Below are positions 47,689 through 57,920 of a DNA stretch of 64,000 nt, piece after piece; the first letter of the stretch is position 1; each line of letters starts with the position of its first letter. The notes beneath the pieces are model-generated. The model ran no database searches. It was not told the DNA's origin and saw only the letters and a program-made list of their open reading frames with translations. Source of the DNA: Gonapodya sp. JEL0774 (Eukaryota > Monoblepharomycota > Monoblepharidomycetes > Monoblepharidales > Gonapodyaceae); contig JADIIX010000002.1 in NCBI GenBank assembly GCA_027604505.1, positions 326,364 through 390,363 of the forward strand. The letters run 5' to 3'. A program made the translations under genes and the position numbers.

Positions 47689-49208
47689 TCATGTCTTCAA
47701 CAACTCTACAATAGAGCCTACATGTTCTCTGATCTCCAAATACTCGGCATCGGTTTCTTGGAACTGCTCCAGCACGGTCCTCAATTCAGCAACTTCTTGT
47801 CCATATTCACTATCTCGACGTGTGACATCTGGTCGTACCTTCACAATCTCCGATACAAGTTCAGTACATTTGGAGAGCAAATCCGTGTCACGAGAGAGTG
47901 TGAAAATGGAGATGAGAATGGAGAGGATGCGAAGTCGAAGGAGAGTGGTGGATGGATACTCTCTAGTTGATGCGGCGGAGGAATCATTTGCTATCGGTGC
48001 ATTCAGTGCCGTTGAGTTTTGAGGAAGTGGAGGTGGAAGTTCGATAAGGAGTTGTGCGGGGGGCGTGATCAATCCTGAAGGGGTGGACAGAGCAACGGGC
48101 GAGGACGGGTTCACGATGTTCGCTCGCGACTCTCGCTCGCATGCCTCATCGACAACCATGTTCCGAAGTAGAAAAACCACTTTGCGCGATAATGGCAAAC
48201 TGGCCTCCGTACTTGTTTCGGAAATGGATGGAATGGTGTTCGAGGAGAGTCTGGCAACAAAGTCGACAAGAAGGGAGACTAGTCGATCAAATCCACTCAG
48301 AGTTCTGAACTGAGAGACGGCTGTTGGATTGTGCTTGAGAGCGCCTGTGAAATCGTCGAAGCCAATGTCCATTCCAACAAAACCGGAGTGCGCGGGATGT
48401 CATTAACACAATCCATTTCACTGCAAATACTCATAGCGACGCTCACCAGACACCGCATAGACTGCCCTTGCTCTGACTTCTTGATCCGAATCGCTGAGAG
48501 CGTCTACAACTTTTGAAAGGGCGCCAGCGTCCAGGAATTGGCGCTGCCCTTCCGCATTGTTTTGCACGACAGTGCCAAGAACCCAAAGCGCAAGGGAGCG
48601 TAGTTTCGGAGAAGAGTGGGAAATCAATGCCAGCACCGTGGGATAAAGTCGAAGAACCTTCATATCTGCCGGAACGGCAACAATTGTAAGGTGATGAGCG
48701 CGATTTCGCAAGAACAAACAAGTTTCACCACAAGGGCACAACAACTTTGGGAAACCACATGGCCCCACTCGGTTGTTCTAACCTCAGTCAGAGTCATGTG
48801 CTGGTTGCTAGCTCCTTTTATCACAAAATACGCAACTTACTGTTTGCATTGTCCGAAGACTCTACAAGCATCTCTAAATCGTCAAGAGCCGCAGCTTTTT
48901 CGTCAATCGATGAAGACTCGTCCGATAGAATCTCTCCACATTCGCGCATGCGCACAGCGTCATCTTTTCCTAACACTACGTCAATCCATTTTGGGTCCTT
49001 GATGGAAGGCTCTGTTGTGAGTATAAAGCAAGAAGTAACAAATTTGCATAGAGTGAAGACCACTCACAACTGGCTGGGTTGATCCTATGGGCGCCTGAAT
49101 ATCCTGACGTCGTGCGTCCTCCTTTTCTGTAGCTGCAGAAAGTGCGGTAGTGAACTGGAGAAGCTCTGACGCCGTCAATGGCCGAGAAGGTCCCCGTCCT
49201 CTCGACAT
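47689..49208 (-). CDS. Fes1/HSPBP1-type Hsp70 nucleotide exchange factor
   Basis: The ATG at 49208 opens a short Ser/Arg-rich first exon. Further exons give KWIDVVLGKDDAVRMRECGE, DEKAAALDDLEMLVESSDNA, LALWVLGTVVQNNAEGQRQF, DAGALSKVVDALSDSDQEVR and VRARAVYAVSG, then FDDFTGALKHNPTAVSQF and RKVVFLLRNMVVDE. These are the armadillo repeats of the Fes1/HSPBP1/Sil1 family, which clasp the Hsp70 nucleotide-binding domain lobe and trigger ADP release. No signal peptide or HDEL is seen, which favours cytosolic Fes1 over ER Sil1. A Pro/Ser-rich insert (about 47960-48100) sits late in the protein, before the final helices ending VGSIVELLKT. Its stop codon is only 101 bp from the start codon of the DNA-PKcs-like gene on the same strand, so the larger gene's promoter must overlap this gene's 3' end. 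Confidence 0.82.
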
Positions 49209-49522
49209 CCCAGGTTGCGTCTTGAACGGGAAAGAGCGTTCGAAGGGGGTAGACCTTCCAAACGTTATGAAGGAGCAGTGAAAAGTGATTCCTGCTGTTT
49301 CTTGTCTTGATTACGTTAGATGGCCTCAAGAAAGTCTCGGAAGTTTCTGGAGCTTTCCCACTGAGCAATCAGCCTTGCACAGCAAGCAGGGCTGGTGCTG
49401 TGGGCCATAACTGTCTCTCAATTCGATCCAGATTTCTCAGGATGCAAACGCTTGGGTATCATAAAAGTTTGATCAGACAAAGAAATCAAACTGGGTATTG
49501 GTACAGATTAATTATACATGAA
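49209..49522. other. Intergenic, no gene seen
   Basis: 314 bp holding the 5' flank of Fes1 and the 3' flank of the F-box-like gene. Nothing else recognised. Confidence 0.5.
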
Positions 49523-51699
49523 TCAGTGGAATTCTGTGGAAGCTGCAACACCAAATTTCCTCGCTCTTGCCTCAACCTTGAGGGCAGCCTCCTTCTTCAC
49601 CTCCAACTGAATTTCATCACCGCGCCACCACTCCCACGTCTTGACGCCTATGCATACTTTCTCGAGCCTCCCGCAACCTCTCTTAGCCGCACCTGGTTTA
49701 CCCCCAGCTACAGCACCCAACACAGTCTCAACAACCTTCGCAAGGTGCCCAGGCACCGCGACTCCTTTCCGAGCATCGGGGTCACCTTCGCGTAAGAACA
49801 GATCAACGTCAACCTTTGTCAGGTGGAGCTCCACCAGTCCAGGTGTGAGACGTTTCAGAGCGTCGCCCAGTCCTTTCCACTCTTTCAGAGTCATAGTGGG
49901 GAACCGAGGGTTTCCCCAGCGGTCTCGCACACCATCGGGAGGCATCGCAAGAGCGAGGCGACGGAGACGAGGGAAGGAACTGTCCGAACTTTCATAGTCC
50001 GGCATTCCTTCAACTGCTTCTCCACCAGCAATGGTAGCAAAGCGCTCTGGCACGTAGAACACTGTACCAAAACTGGTAAGATTCGGCAAATGATTGGGAA
50101 GGGAGCTGAATGTGTCATTGAGAAGTGTATCGGGGTTCGTTGGAGAGAATGGACGAAACTTGGTGCGGCTCGCCCAATTCTCAATTGAGACAACGGTAAG
50201 ATTTTTGAAAGATGCCAATAAACGGAAAGTTTTAAGGCTGTACAGACGCAGAGGCATAGGTCACGACCGGCCGCATTTGATCGGCAGAGATTTGGAACAA
50301 TACTCACGCCTCGTAAAGTTCACTTTTAGAACCAGCGGCCACCTTCAGCACCTTGAGGTTCTTTCCACCATTACCAAGCCCCTTTCGAGCTGCCCAGTCG
50401 CCGTCTCCACCCAACCCTGTAAGGCGGCAGAGATGACCGTACACTGCACAGCCGTCTGATTCCGTCGATACATGTAGAGTTTCAAGTGAGTCCCACCCCT
50501 CTAGTAGCCATAGCAATAACAATATCCCGTTGAATGCCATCAGTAGGGAAGTCGGACTGGAATAAACGCATTGCTTGAGGACTCTCACCCAGATCGAGAC
50601 CGACGTCCACGTCACAGTCAGCTGCATTTTGGTGGGTTAGACGCAAAGTTTTGACGTTGGATAGCCTTGTTCCTTCCCAACGTATGTCTTCGAGCACAGG
50701 ACTGGGGAGGATGAGCTGTTGCGGATTGATGGTCCTTGCCAAACTTTCTAGCGAGAGGGCAAATGTGGAATCGGCGTACTCGACTTCGAGGGAGTGAAAT
50801 AGGCCGAGCACCGATCGCCTCATGTGCTTCTCGACAGAGTTCAATGTGAGTGTGGCAATTTTTGTTGATTGATGGTCAGGGGGAGTAACAAGGTGAGGAT
50901 TGTGATGACTGTAGATGCGGACAGTTGCCGAGACCCCAAACCATGCCCTCCGTCGTCGTAATGCGAGGTGGTCCAGGATCTGTTCCTTCCCTCGCGTGGC
51001 CGTCTTGGTCCTGACCGGTGCGATTTCAGATTGTCGGTTCACCTCCTTGTCCTCCGGCACATCACCACGAAATGATGGAAGAAAAGATATTGATATATCA
51101 CCGATGTACAGGCCGGGTTTCGTTGTATCCTTCCGTCTGGTCGACCTGGGATACCGTGTGCCTCCTCCAACATTGCAGTCCGATCTCTCCGAAAGTGGGC
51201 CGATTGTAAACTCGAATGTGTTTTCCTTGCCTCTGGTGGTTCCTCGATTCGGAGAAGGATGTGCCTTTGAAGTTGTGAGGACCGAAATCGAGACAGGTAT
51301 TCTCTCCGCCGAGAACTCCCGAGCGAAGGCGCGAGAAACGAGCGGTAGGACTGCATAGTAGGTCTCAGGCGGTAGGTGTGGCAAGATGATTTGATAATAG
51401 AGGACCTCGGGTGGTAAGAGTACAAGCCAATGTGGGGGGGTTGAGGCGGCGGCTGGCAAAAGGACGGACAGCGACCAGTAAATCGAGATCAAATCGACAG
51501 AATCGTAGATGAAAGTGCATAAAGTGATGCGAATCGGACGGGAACGGGTCGAATTCAAACACGACAACCTGTCAACTTCACAATACGGAGGATTCGCATA
51601 CCGAACGCGATCCCACTCACCCTTAGCAGATGCGGAGCGTGTGACAATAGTAGACTCAGAGAATGCAGATCCACCTAGACGCGTGGTGGTTTTGCCCAT
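49523..51699 (-). CDS. F-box-like protein with leucine-rich-repeat-like C-terminus
   Basis: The ATG at 51699 starts an exon running to about 50520. It contains PPEVLYYQIILPHLPPETYYAV followed by LPLVSRAFAREF, an F-box-like helix set (P-E-hydrophobic, then L..VSR.F). Two further exons read LETLHVSTESDGCAVYGHL, GKNLKVLKVAAG and FKNLTVVSIENWASRTKF, LPNLTSFGTVFY, FPRLRRLALAMPPDG, GLVELHLTKVDVDLF and GRLEKVCIGVKTWEW. The periodic L..L.L pattern is that of degenerate leucine-rich repeats. Such proteins bridge Skp1 to a substrate in SCF ubiquitin ligases. Both the F-box and the repeats are weak, so substrate and even SCF membership are inference. Junctions near 50500-50540 and 50250-50310 are unresolved. 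Confidence 0.6.
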
Positions 51700-51900
51700 A
51701 ATTTGATGAAATCAGTTGTGCATCAATTGTCAGATTCCAAGTGGCCAAATATCTGCTATTCTTCTACATCACGTTTCACTATAAAACGACAGACATTCAA
51801 AGTCATTAGGACGACTTATAAGTTAAAATGCGTATCTAAAACAGAATGTACAGGAATGATGCCAGAATGCAACCATCTCTCCACAGCCGAATACTGTCAT

Positions 51901-54900
51901 TCACATTTTTCGGCGGCCAGCGACAACAGGAAGTCTCGATCCGCCGGCGGTCTGTTCCTCCGATTCACGTTGATGCCGTTCCCAAGCGTAGTTCAGTTTT
52001 GCGATCTGCATCCTGGAGTAATCTGTGATTCTGTTACGATTGAGAACCACTATACCACCTGCCAGAGCACCGGTCATAAACCAGTTCAACGAACGACTTT
52101 CATAGTTGGGCTTCGGAGATCTCAGGCTCCGGTACGTTATGCAGACAGCAAGAGCATAGAACGCATGCCTTAAATCAGACGAACAAATACATTCAGGGTC
52201 AGGAAATTGTGCGAACCACAAATAACTCATCTCGGATCTCACGTTTCAAACGGACTCGCAGCGAGCGCTCCCCAAGTTCTCCGCGCAATCGCCGCAGCTG
52301 CTTGTCCTGCCGCTCTCGGCACTCGTCGTGTCAGGCCCTTTGCATAAATTGGAGGATCTGCAGCAGCTGCGGTCACCTCCTCTACCGTCCATCGACTGGC
52401 CAAATCCGCACCCCTCAGGACAACCTTGCCACCCTCGTATAGCAGTACTCCGCCGCTTGTCAATGCATCGTCCGACCATACCAAAAAATCTAGCAGAGCC
52501 TGGCAAAGCGTTCGGAACCATTTGGACTGCGACATTATCCGTGCTCGTACTGTAATATAGTCTCGTGCAATTGTCAATACCTCAACTCCTCGGGACTCGT
52601 GAAGATACGGTGCCACCGCTGCAGTGATTACCCTCACATAATGTCGAACGAGCGCCAAGAGCTGTAGTAGCATGTGGGAGAGTACCGCGAGTGCGTGTCG
52701 AATGTGGCCGACAATCAACCTGACAACTTTGGCCACGTCCGGTGGTAGAGAATCTACAAGCTGATTAAATTTGGACGACGCCGCTTCGGACAATCGCACA
52801 GCCGCATCCACAGAGCCTGCCAAAAGTTTTTCCAATCTGGGTGCAACAAAGTCTTTGAGCTCCGTGATTTTCGGATTGACCGCCTCTCCAAACTCCACTA
52901 TTCTTGCGTTTGCAGTATGAGCCAACTCATTGAGCACCGGCCCCACAGCCTCGCCCAACTCGGTAATCTTCGGTCCAACAGCCTGTCCCAATTCAGTCAA
53001 ACTCGCAGTTACCACCGCTGCGGCTCGCTCAAGTTCTCCTGAAGCATGCTGCAGCAATTCTACAGCAGAAGGCTGCCTGCGAGGTACTCGAGCAGCGGGA
53101 GTGGGTGACAAGCCGGTCGCTGGAAGCGTCGTCCGTGCGAACCTGGGAGACCGCGACACTGGCGTCCCTGGACCTGGAGATAGATTCCCAGTGCCACTGC
53201 CAACATCATAGTTCCATCGATCCTCTTCCAGAAAAGAGTTCACCCGTTTAGCCTTCCTCCCCTCCACTGTCGGTGATACCGCTCCGCTCCCTTTGCTGCT
53301 CGCCCGAATAACAACTTGCTCCGAGTCCGATTCCGCCGCAAACGGTGCGTCCTCCGATTCCGCTTCACTTTCCGACCCTCCATCGTATTTGCTGTCCTTG
53401 ATTCCCCGACCGGTTGCAATCCGCGTCAACCTCTTTGAATTTGTGTTCGTTTGGGACCGATCGTCCTCGTGAATGACCAGTGTACCCGGCGCCACGCTTC
53501 CGTTATGATAAATGACTGTGCCCGACGAATCTTCGTTGAACGAGCCTTCCCGACTCGAAGATCGTCTTCCATTGTGTTTGACTTCAGTGACGTGCCCCTT
53601 GCTGTCAGCGCCAGTCTCATCCGCTGCTGTGAGTCCGGAAGTTGATGACAATACAGTACCAGCTCGCACTTTGATGGCCTTCTGAGCTTTGCGGGCAATC
53701 TCTGCCGCTCTTACCAACTGCAACAAACCAACTCTCCCAGACCCAGATGACGACAATGGTGGTAAAATCGTTCCAGAAGGATACTCTGCGTCCGCCACAC
53801 CATTGAGTAAACTCCCATTCGACGTTGTCCTCTTCCTCCCTGTCGCAACCACGAGTTCAACCTCGCCGCCTCTTGCCCTAGCCTCCTTTATCCAACCCAA
53901 CGCCTCAGCTTCACTCGTCTTTGGCCGCTCATTCGGCTTCTTCTGCAAACACCTCTCCACGAACTCCCTCGCTCCCTCTGAGTACACTGCACCACCACTT
54001 TGTTGCTTGTTTCCATCGTCGTCGGGTCCGGGCAACCGCGGTGCGTCTACAAAGGGGATTTTGTACATGGCACGCATTGGATGTTGATCGTAGTGAGGGG
54101 GTCGGCCGGTGAGAAGTTCGATGGCAGTGACCCCAATCGCCCACACGTCCACCGAAGCTGAGTACGTGTTGCCCACTAGAATCTCCGGTGCCATCCAATA
54201 CGGAGATCCGACAACTTTAGATTTGGACTGAGCCAGGGTGCCTGTTAGAGTCTCAGAGACCCCAAAGTCAGCAATCTTGGCTACCCCAGCCCCATCGAGA
54301 AGGATATTTGCAGCTTTGATATCATGATGAACGATGCCCTTTGAATGTAGATAAGACAATCCACGAAGAGCGTCTGAGATAACAGTGGAAGCTTCAAGGT
54401 CGGTTAGGGGGCGCGAAAGAACAGACATGAGGTCGGAACAGGATCCACCAGAACAGTATTCCATGAGTATCTGACAAGAGCGAGTAGCAATATGTGGTTT
54501 AAGTACGTAAATGGGGAAACGGAACAGGCGGACGTTGATCGCAGATCCCATGTTGCCCTGCATTGTGACCAAAGAAGGTGCCAACTCACCCAAACTGCCT
54601 GCTCGGCAGGCACGTCCAGACACCCATAGTACTGTACAAGATTTGGATGTGAAGCTTGCTTGAGTGTTTCGATTTCCTTGCGGATGGTCACACGGTCAGA
54701 TTCGAGCTCTACAGGAATCTACCGAGGTGCGGATCGACAAGCAAACAGAAACGCAGGTTACCATTGAGGTCACGAACAACCAATCTGTTCTTCGTTCGGA
54801 ACGTCCCCTTTGGACGTACCTCTTTGATGGCCAGTGCGACGCCCGATGAGCTGAGTTTGGCTTTCCAAACACTCCCAAAGGCGCCAGAACCCAGTTTCTC

Positions 54901-55469
54901 CTCGAAAGTAAACAGAGAGCGCGGGTCAGCTTCCGAGGACCAAGTTAGGTCCTTATTGACTGGGCGAGCGAGTTGATGAATATATACGATGCAGGAAGGA
55001 GGCAGACGTCGAACAGATAGTCAGCCAGGGACCCCTGGCAACACGAATCCGCTCCACTAAGCCCTCAGCTATAGCATTTCTTCAAACCGGAAGACTTCAA
55101 GATGTTGTTGTTCAACATAGTTTGACGTGCGTAGGGCCCAATGGCACTGTCTCCAACCCAAGCTCGTCAGGTCACCTGTCACTCACCGTGAAGCTCCTGC
55201 CTGAATCCAAACGGTGTCGATATTTTGCTCCTCATCTCCTCCGTCCACTGTGAAGTGCCATCCGGTGAAGATTTCTGGGGACCATTAACTCGTGGTTCAG
55301 AAATCTCGGTAGGCAGATCGCCCGGGGTCGTTGCAGCCCGAAGAACAGCCACAGGAGGAGGGAGAGATATGACAGAGGGTGTCCTAGCTGTCCCAAAGAG
55401 TGAGCCCCTTGAGAATTCGGGGAGAAGAGGTGCAGATGTTGGAGCGGATTTCTTCTTAGTGGAGAACAT
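51901..55469 (-). CDS. Ste20/germinal-center-type kinase with CRIB-like N-terminus and 11-residue helical repeats
   Basis: ATG 55469. Exon 1 ends at 55187 with KISTPFGFRQELH, a CRIB-like motif whose first His is Gln. The kinase begins FTFEEKLGSGAFGSVW (Gly loop), ALAIKE (Lys), then EIETLKQASHPNLVQYYGCL, ILMEYCSGGS, HHDIKAANILL (HRD is HHD; the Asp is kept), IADFGVSETL (DFG), GSPYWMAPEIL (APE) and DVWAIGVTAIELLTGRPP: an active STE20/GCK (Mst/Kic1-like) kinase. The C-terminal half has a disordered Ser-rich linker, then tandem 11-residue repeats of the TELGEAVGPKI type (52833-52997), then long helices (VLSHMLLQLLALVRHYVRVI). An apparent stop at 52239 is probably skipped: donor AAC|GTGAGA at 52242, acceptor TTTAAG at 52169 and preserved phase add a last exon (52168-51901) with a hydrophobic stretch, FMTGALAGGIVVL. 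Membrane or lipid association is inferred. It lies upstream of the F-box-like gene on the same strand. Confidence 0.87.
52833..52997 (-). repeat. Tandem hendecad (11-residue) repeats inside the GCK kinase
   Basis: Five consecutive 33-base units occupy 52997-52965, 52964-52932, 52931-52899, 52898-52866 and 52865-52833 on the minus strand. The best-matching pair are TELGQAVGPKI and TELGEAVGPVL; the other three keep the pattern (T/N/V)-E-(L/F) then a small residue, with an aliphatic residue closing the unit. Flanking segments before and after are degenerate copies. Eleven-residue periodicity gives a near 3-turn helix with one continuous apolar face, as in perilipins, synucleins and apolipoproteins. 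Confidence 0.75.
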
Positions 55470-56083
55470 GACAGGTCCACCCGCCCGGGTCACGCCGGCG
55501 ATCCCCAAAATGGAGATACGGTTAAAAAGATTTAAGGGGTAAAGGGAGAGCTGTCTGGGTATCGAATTCTGACTGCGAAGGATGGGAAGCGAAGACTTTA
55601 TGTGGATGCATCAAACTATTCAAAGTTCACCAGGTTCTTGTGAGTCTGCAGTTTGAATCTACCTGGCAAAACTTACCGTGCGCAGATTATGCGCTTCGCG
55701 CGTTCTTGTCCTCGTGCTTTCACTCAGTGTGCTTTCACTCAATGTTCGAAAGAAGAGTCGGTCTCTCTCGGGAAAAGGTACCCACTACCTCACAATAACA
55801 CAAACAACGACAGTTCGCCGGATGAGCAAATGAAGCGATACAGCAGATTTTCTGTTCTTTGCTTTGAAGAATATTACCTTTCAAGTGATATGTTGGGGAA
55901 GAAACACTTTCTTCGTCGCAACCTATCATGTGATAACCAAAAATTGTCAGTAGAGGCCCGTTGATACAGTAATAGATTCGTTCTCTTCTTGAGTATTATA
56001 GGCATTTGTTTTCTGCCGTGAGTTCTGGCGCGGCCTTTCATGAGACCACGCATCTGTGATATTGCTGCGTGTTTGTCCTGGTG
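55470..56083. other. Divergent intergenic region, no gene seen
   Basis: It lies between the divergently transcribed GCK kinase and the unknown gene to the right, so it should contain both promoters. Short open frames here lack supporting exons. No RNA gene recognised. Confidence 0.5.
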
Positions 56084-57728
56084 ATGAATCAACTCCAGCA
56101 CACTGTTTGCCGGTCATTCTCCGTCTGCCCACGGATCGAAAATCTCTCGCTAGATGTCTCTTGCAGCGTTCCGGCAAGCAAACCAAAATCGCGCCAGTCA
56201 CCGATAAGAGCAACAGTCTCTTTCAAGCTCAGTCACTCTTTTTCCCTTTCTGACCCGAGAAAGACGCTCACTGTCTCGCAGCTGGACATGTTGGATGTCT
56301 TGCCGCCGATGGATCAGGATTGTCTAGTTCGTTTCGAATTTCAGGGAAGTGCAGAAGGAGCTGGGCTAAGTCAGAAAATCAGGGAGCTGGTAAAAAGCGA
56401 TTGTGCATGGGGCGAGATTCTCGGGACGGACTGGAAGGATCGGGAGGGTTCAAATGGCGGAAGTGCTGAAAGTGAGATCTCTCAGATCGATTGTGTTCAC
56501 ACCAGCGGAGTTTACCCTTTCGCGGAGATCTGTGGCATTCATGATCAAAAATCTCCTATTTTTTCGTGCATGTCCTTCTAGGTGTGCTTGTTCCCCGTCT
56601 CCGTCTCTCCCTTGAGCCCAATCGCTCTCAAACAAAGTCATCTTCCTCTGCTCTCACGCCTACCCGGAAATCCAACCCTCATCCTTCTGTGACTCCACCT
56701 ATCTACTTTACTCTCTCTGCTGTGCACATTGTGTTCGACTTCACGGATACTGTTGTATCATCAGACTTGGAACCACTTCTGAAACTCGCGTTGGATGCAG
56801 CGTGTCGTGGACTCAGAGCAAGACTTCCCCTATGCTTTTCGGACGATGCGAAGAAGGTTGTGATCTGGAAAAGTGTTGGCTTCGATTCGAACCAGCAAGT
56901 GACGTACAGTACATTCATAGGACTTCCCTTCCTCATCATATGCGGTCACCTCTCTCTCACGTACCCTCGAGGATATTCTTTCTCGTCCTCCCGAGGGCAA
57001 GACTTGTGATCTGGACAGTCTTAGATGTGAGAAGTTGAGAGAAGAGATGGTAAGTTCATGAAACAAGAACCAAGTTGGGCCTGCGATAAGCTTAATTTGT
57101 TCAACGGCAAATCCACTGTTTTAATGACTTATTTGTTGTCGCGCAGCTTTCGGCACTCACTTTTATTTGTAGGCCGAATCCTGCCTCTCTCTTAGTGCGT
57201 CCACGTGATTCGATTGCTTGGCGACTTCGAACACTCGCCACTGCTCATAGGAAGACACGTGAAACGAAATTGTGCAAGATAACATTCACAAAGAAGGTTT
57301 GTTTGTTGTCATTACACAATGCGCAGAGGAGCAGTGGGTTGTCTTTCTGTACTTTCTCAAGTGTTCATGTGTTCCACAACAAACAAATTCAGGTCAAGCA
57401 ACACACTCTGGTTGCTGACGGAGCGGAACTTCTCGCCAACGCGCCACCTGCATTTGATAAGGTATCAGGTTGTTTGTGGACGGAACTATCTCATTCTGGT
57501 TGTGGCGCCATCAGCAAGTGCCGCCTCCCAAAGGATTTGGGTGACAGCAATGATGATAGCGACCTCGTTCAGCTCATGGAGTACGAAAATGATGATGTGA
57601 TAGATTTCGAAAGCGCGTTCACGCAATTGGATTCATGCGTCGATGCACTGTTTGATCATGACCAGATCATTGAAGATGGGCCTGCAATGGATCTAATGGA
57701 AGCTTTGGATGCAGATGGGGGCTACTAA
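56084..57728 (+). CDS. Hypothetical protein with acidic C-terminus
   Basis: Four exons join in phase: 56084 (or ATG 56288) to 56471, 56582-56898, 56972-57049 and 57147-57728. No family recognised. The start is ambiguous, because ATG codons at 56084 and 56288 share the frame. Exon 2 holds a hydrophobic block, IYFTLSAVHIVFDFTDTVV, then LEPLLKLALDAACRGL, which looks like a small alpha/beta domain. Exon 3 is short and basic-acidic (PPEGKTCDLDSLRCEKLREE). The C-terminus is strongly acidic: DSNDDSDLVQLMEYENDDVI, then FDHDQIIEDGPAMDLMEALD. Acidic plus bulky hydrophobic residues there resemble a transcriptional activation or partner-binding tail, but that is inference. The next gene lies 192 bp downstream in the same direction. 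Confidence 0.55.
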
Positions 57729-57920
57729 CTTTGTAAGAGCTGTGAGGAAGTGTTGGTGAGGCGGCGAATTCCACATTCAAGAGGCACCAGCCGCACCTGG
57801 TGCACATAGTTCAAGCGGTCTGCTCTCTTTGTCTAAAGCCGACATAACTATTCTGCTTAAGAATAAGATTTGTGGCTTTTCCGTTTGAGCTTCTAGGGCG
57901 TAAAGTGGCCACTGGGGAAA

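Noticed and set aside
52239-52242. Stop codon taken as the end of the GCK kinase
   Set aside because: It is embedded in a GTGAGA donor with an in-phase acceptor 74 bp on and a coding-like last exon.
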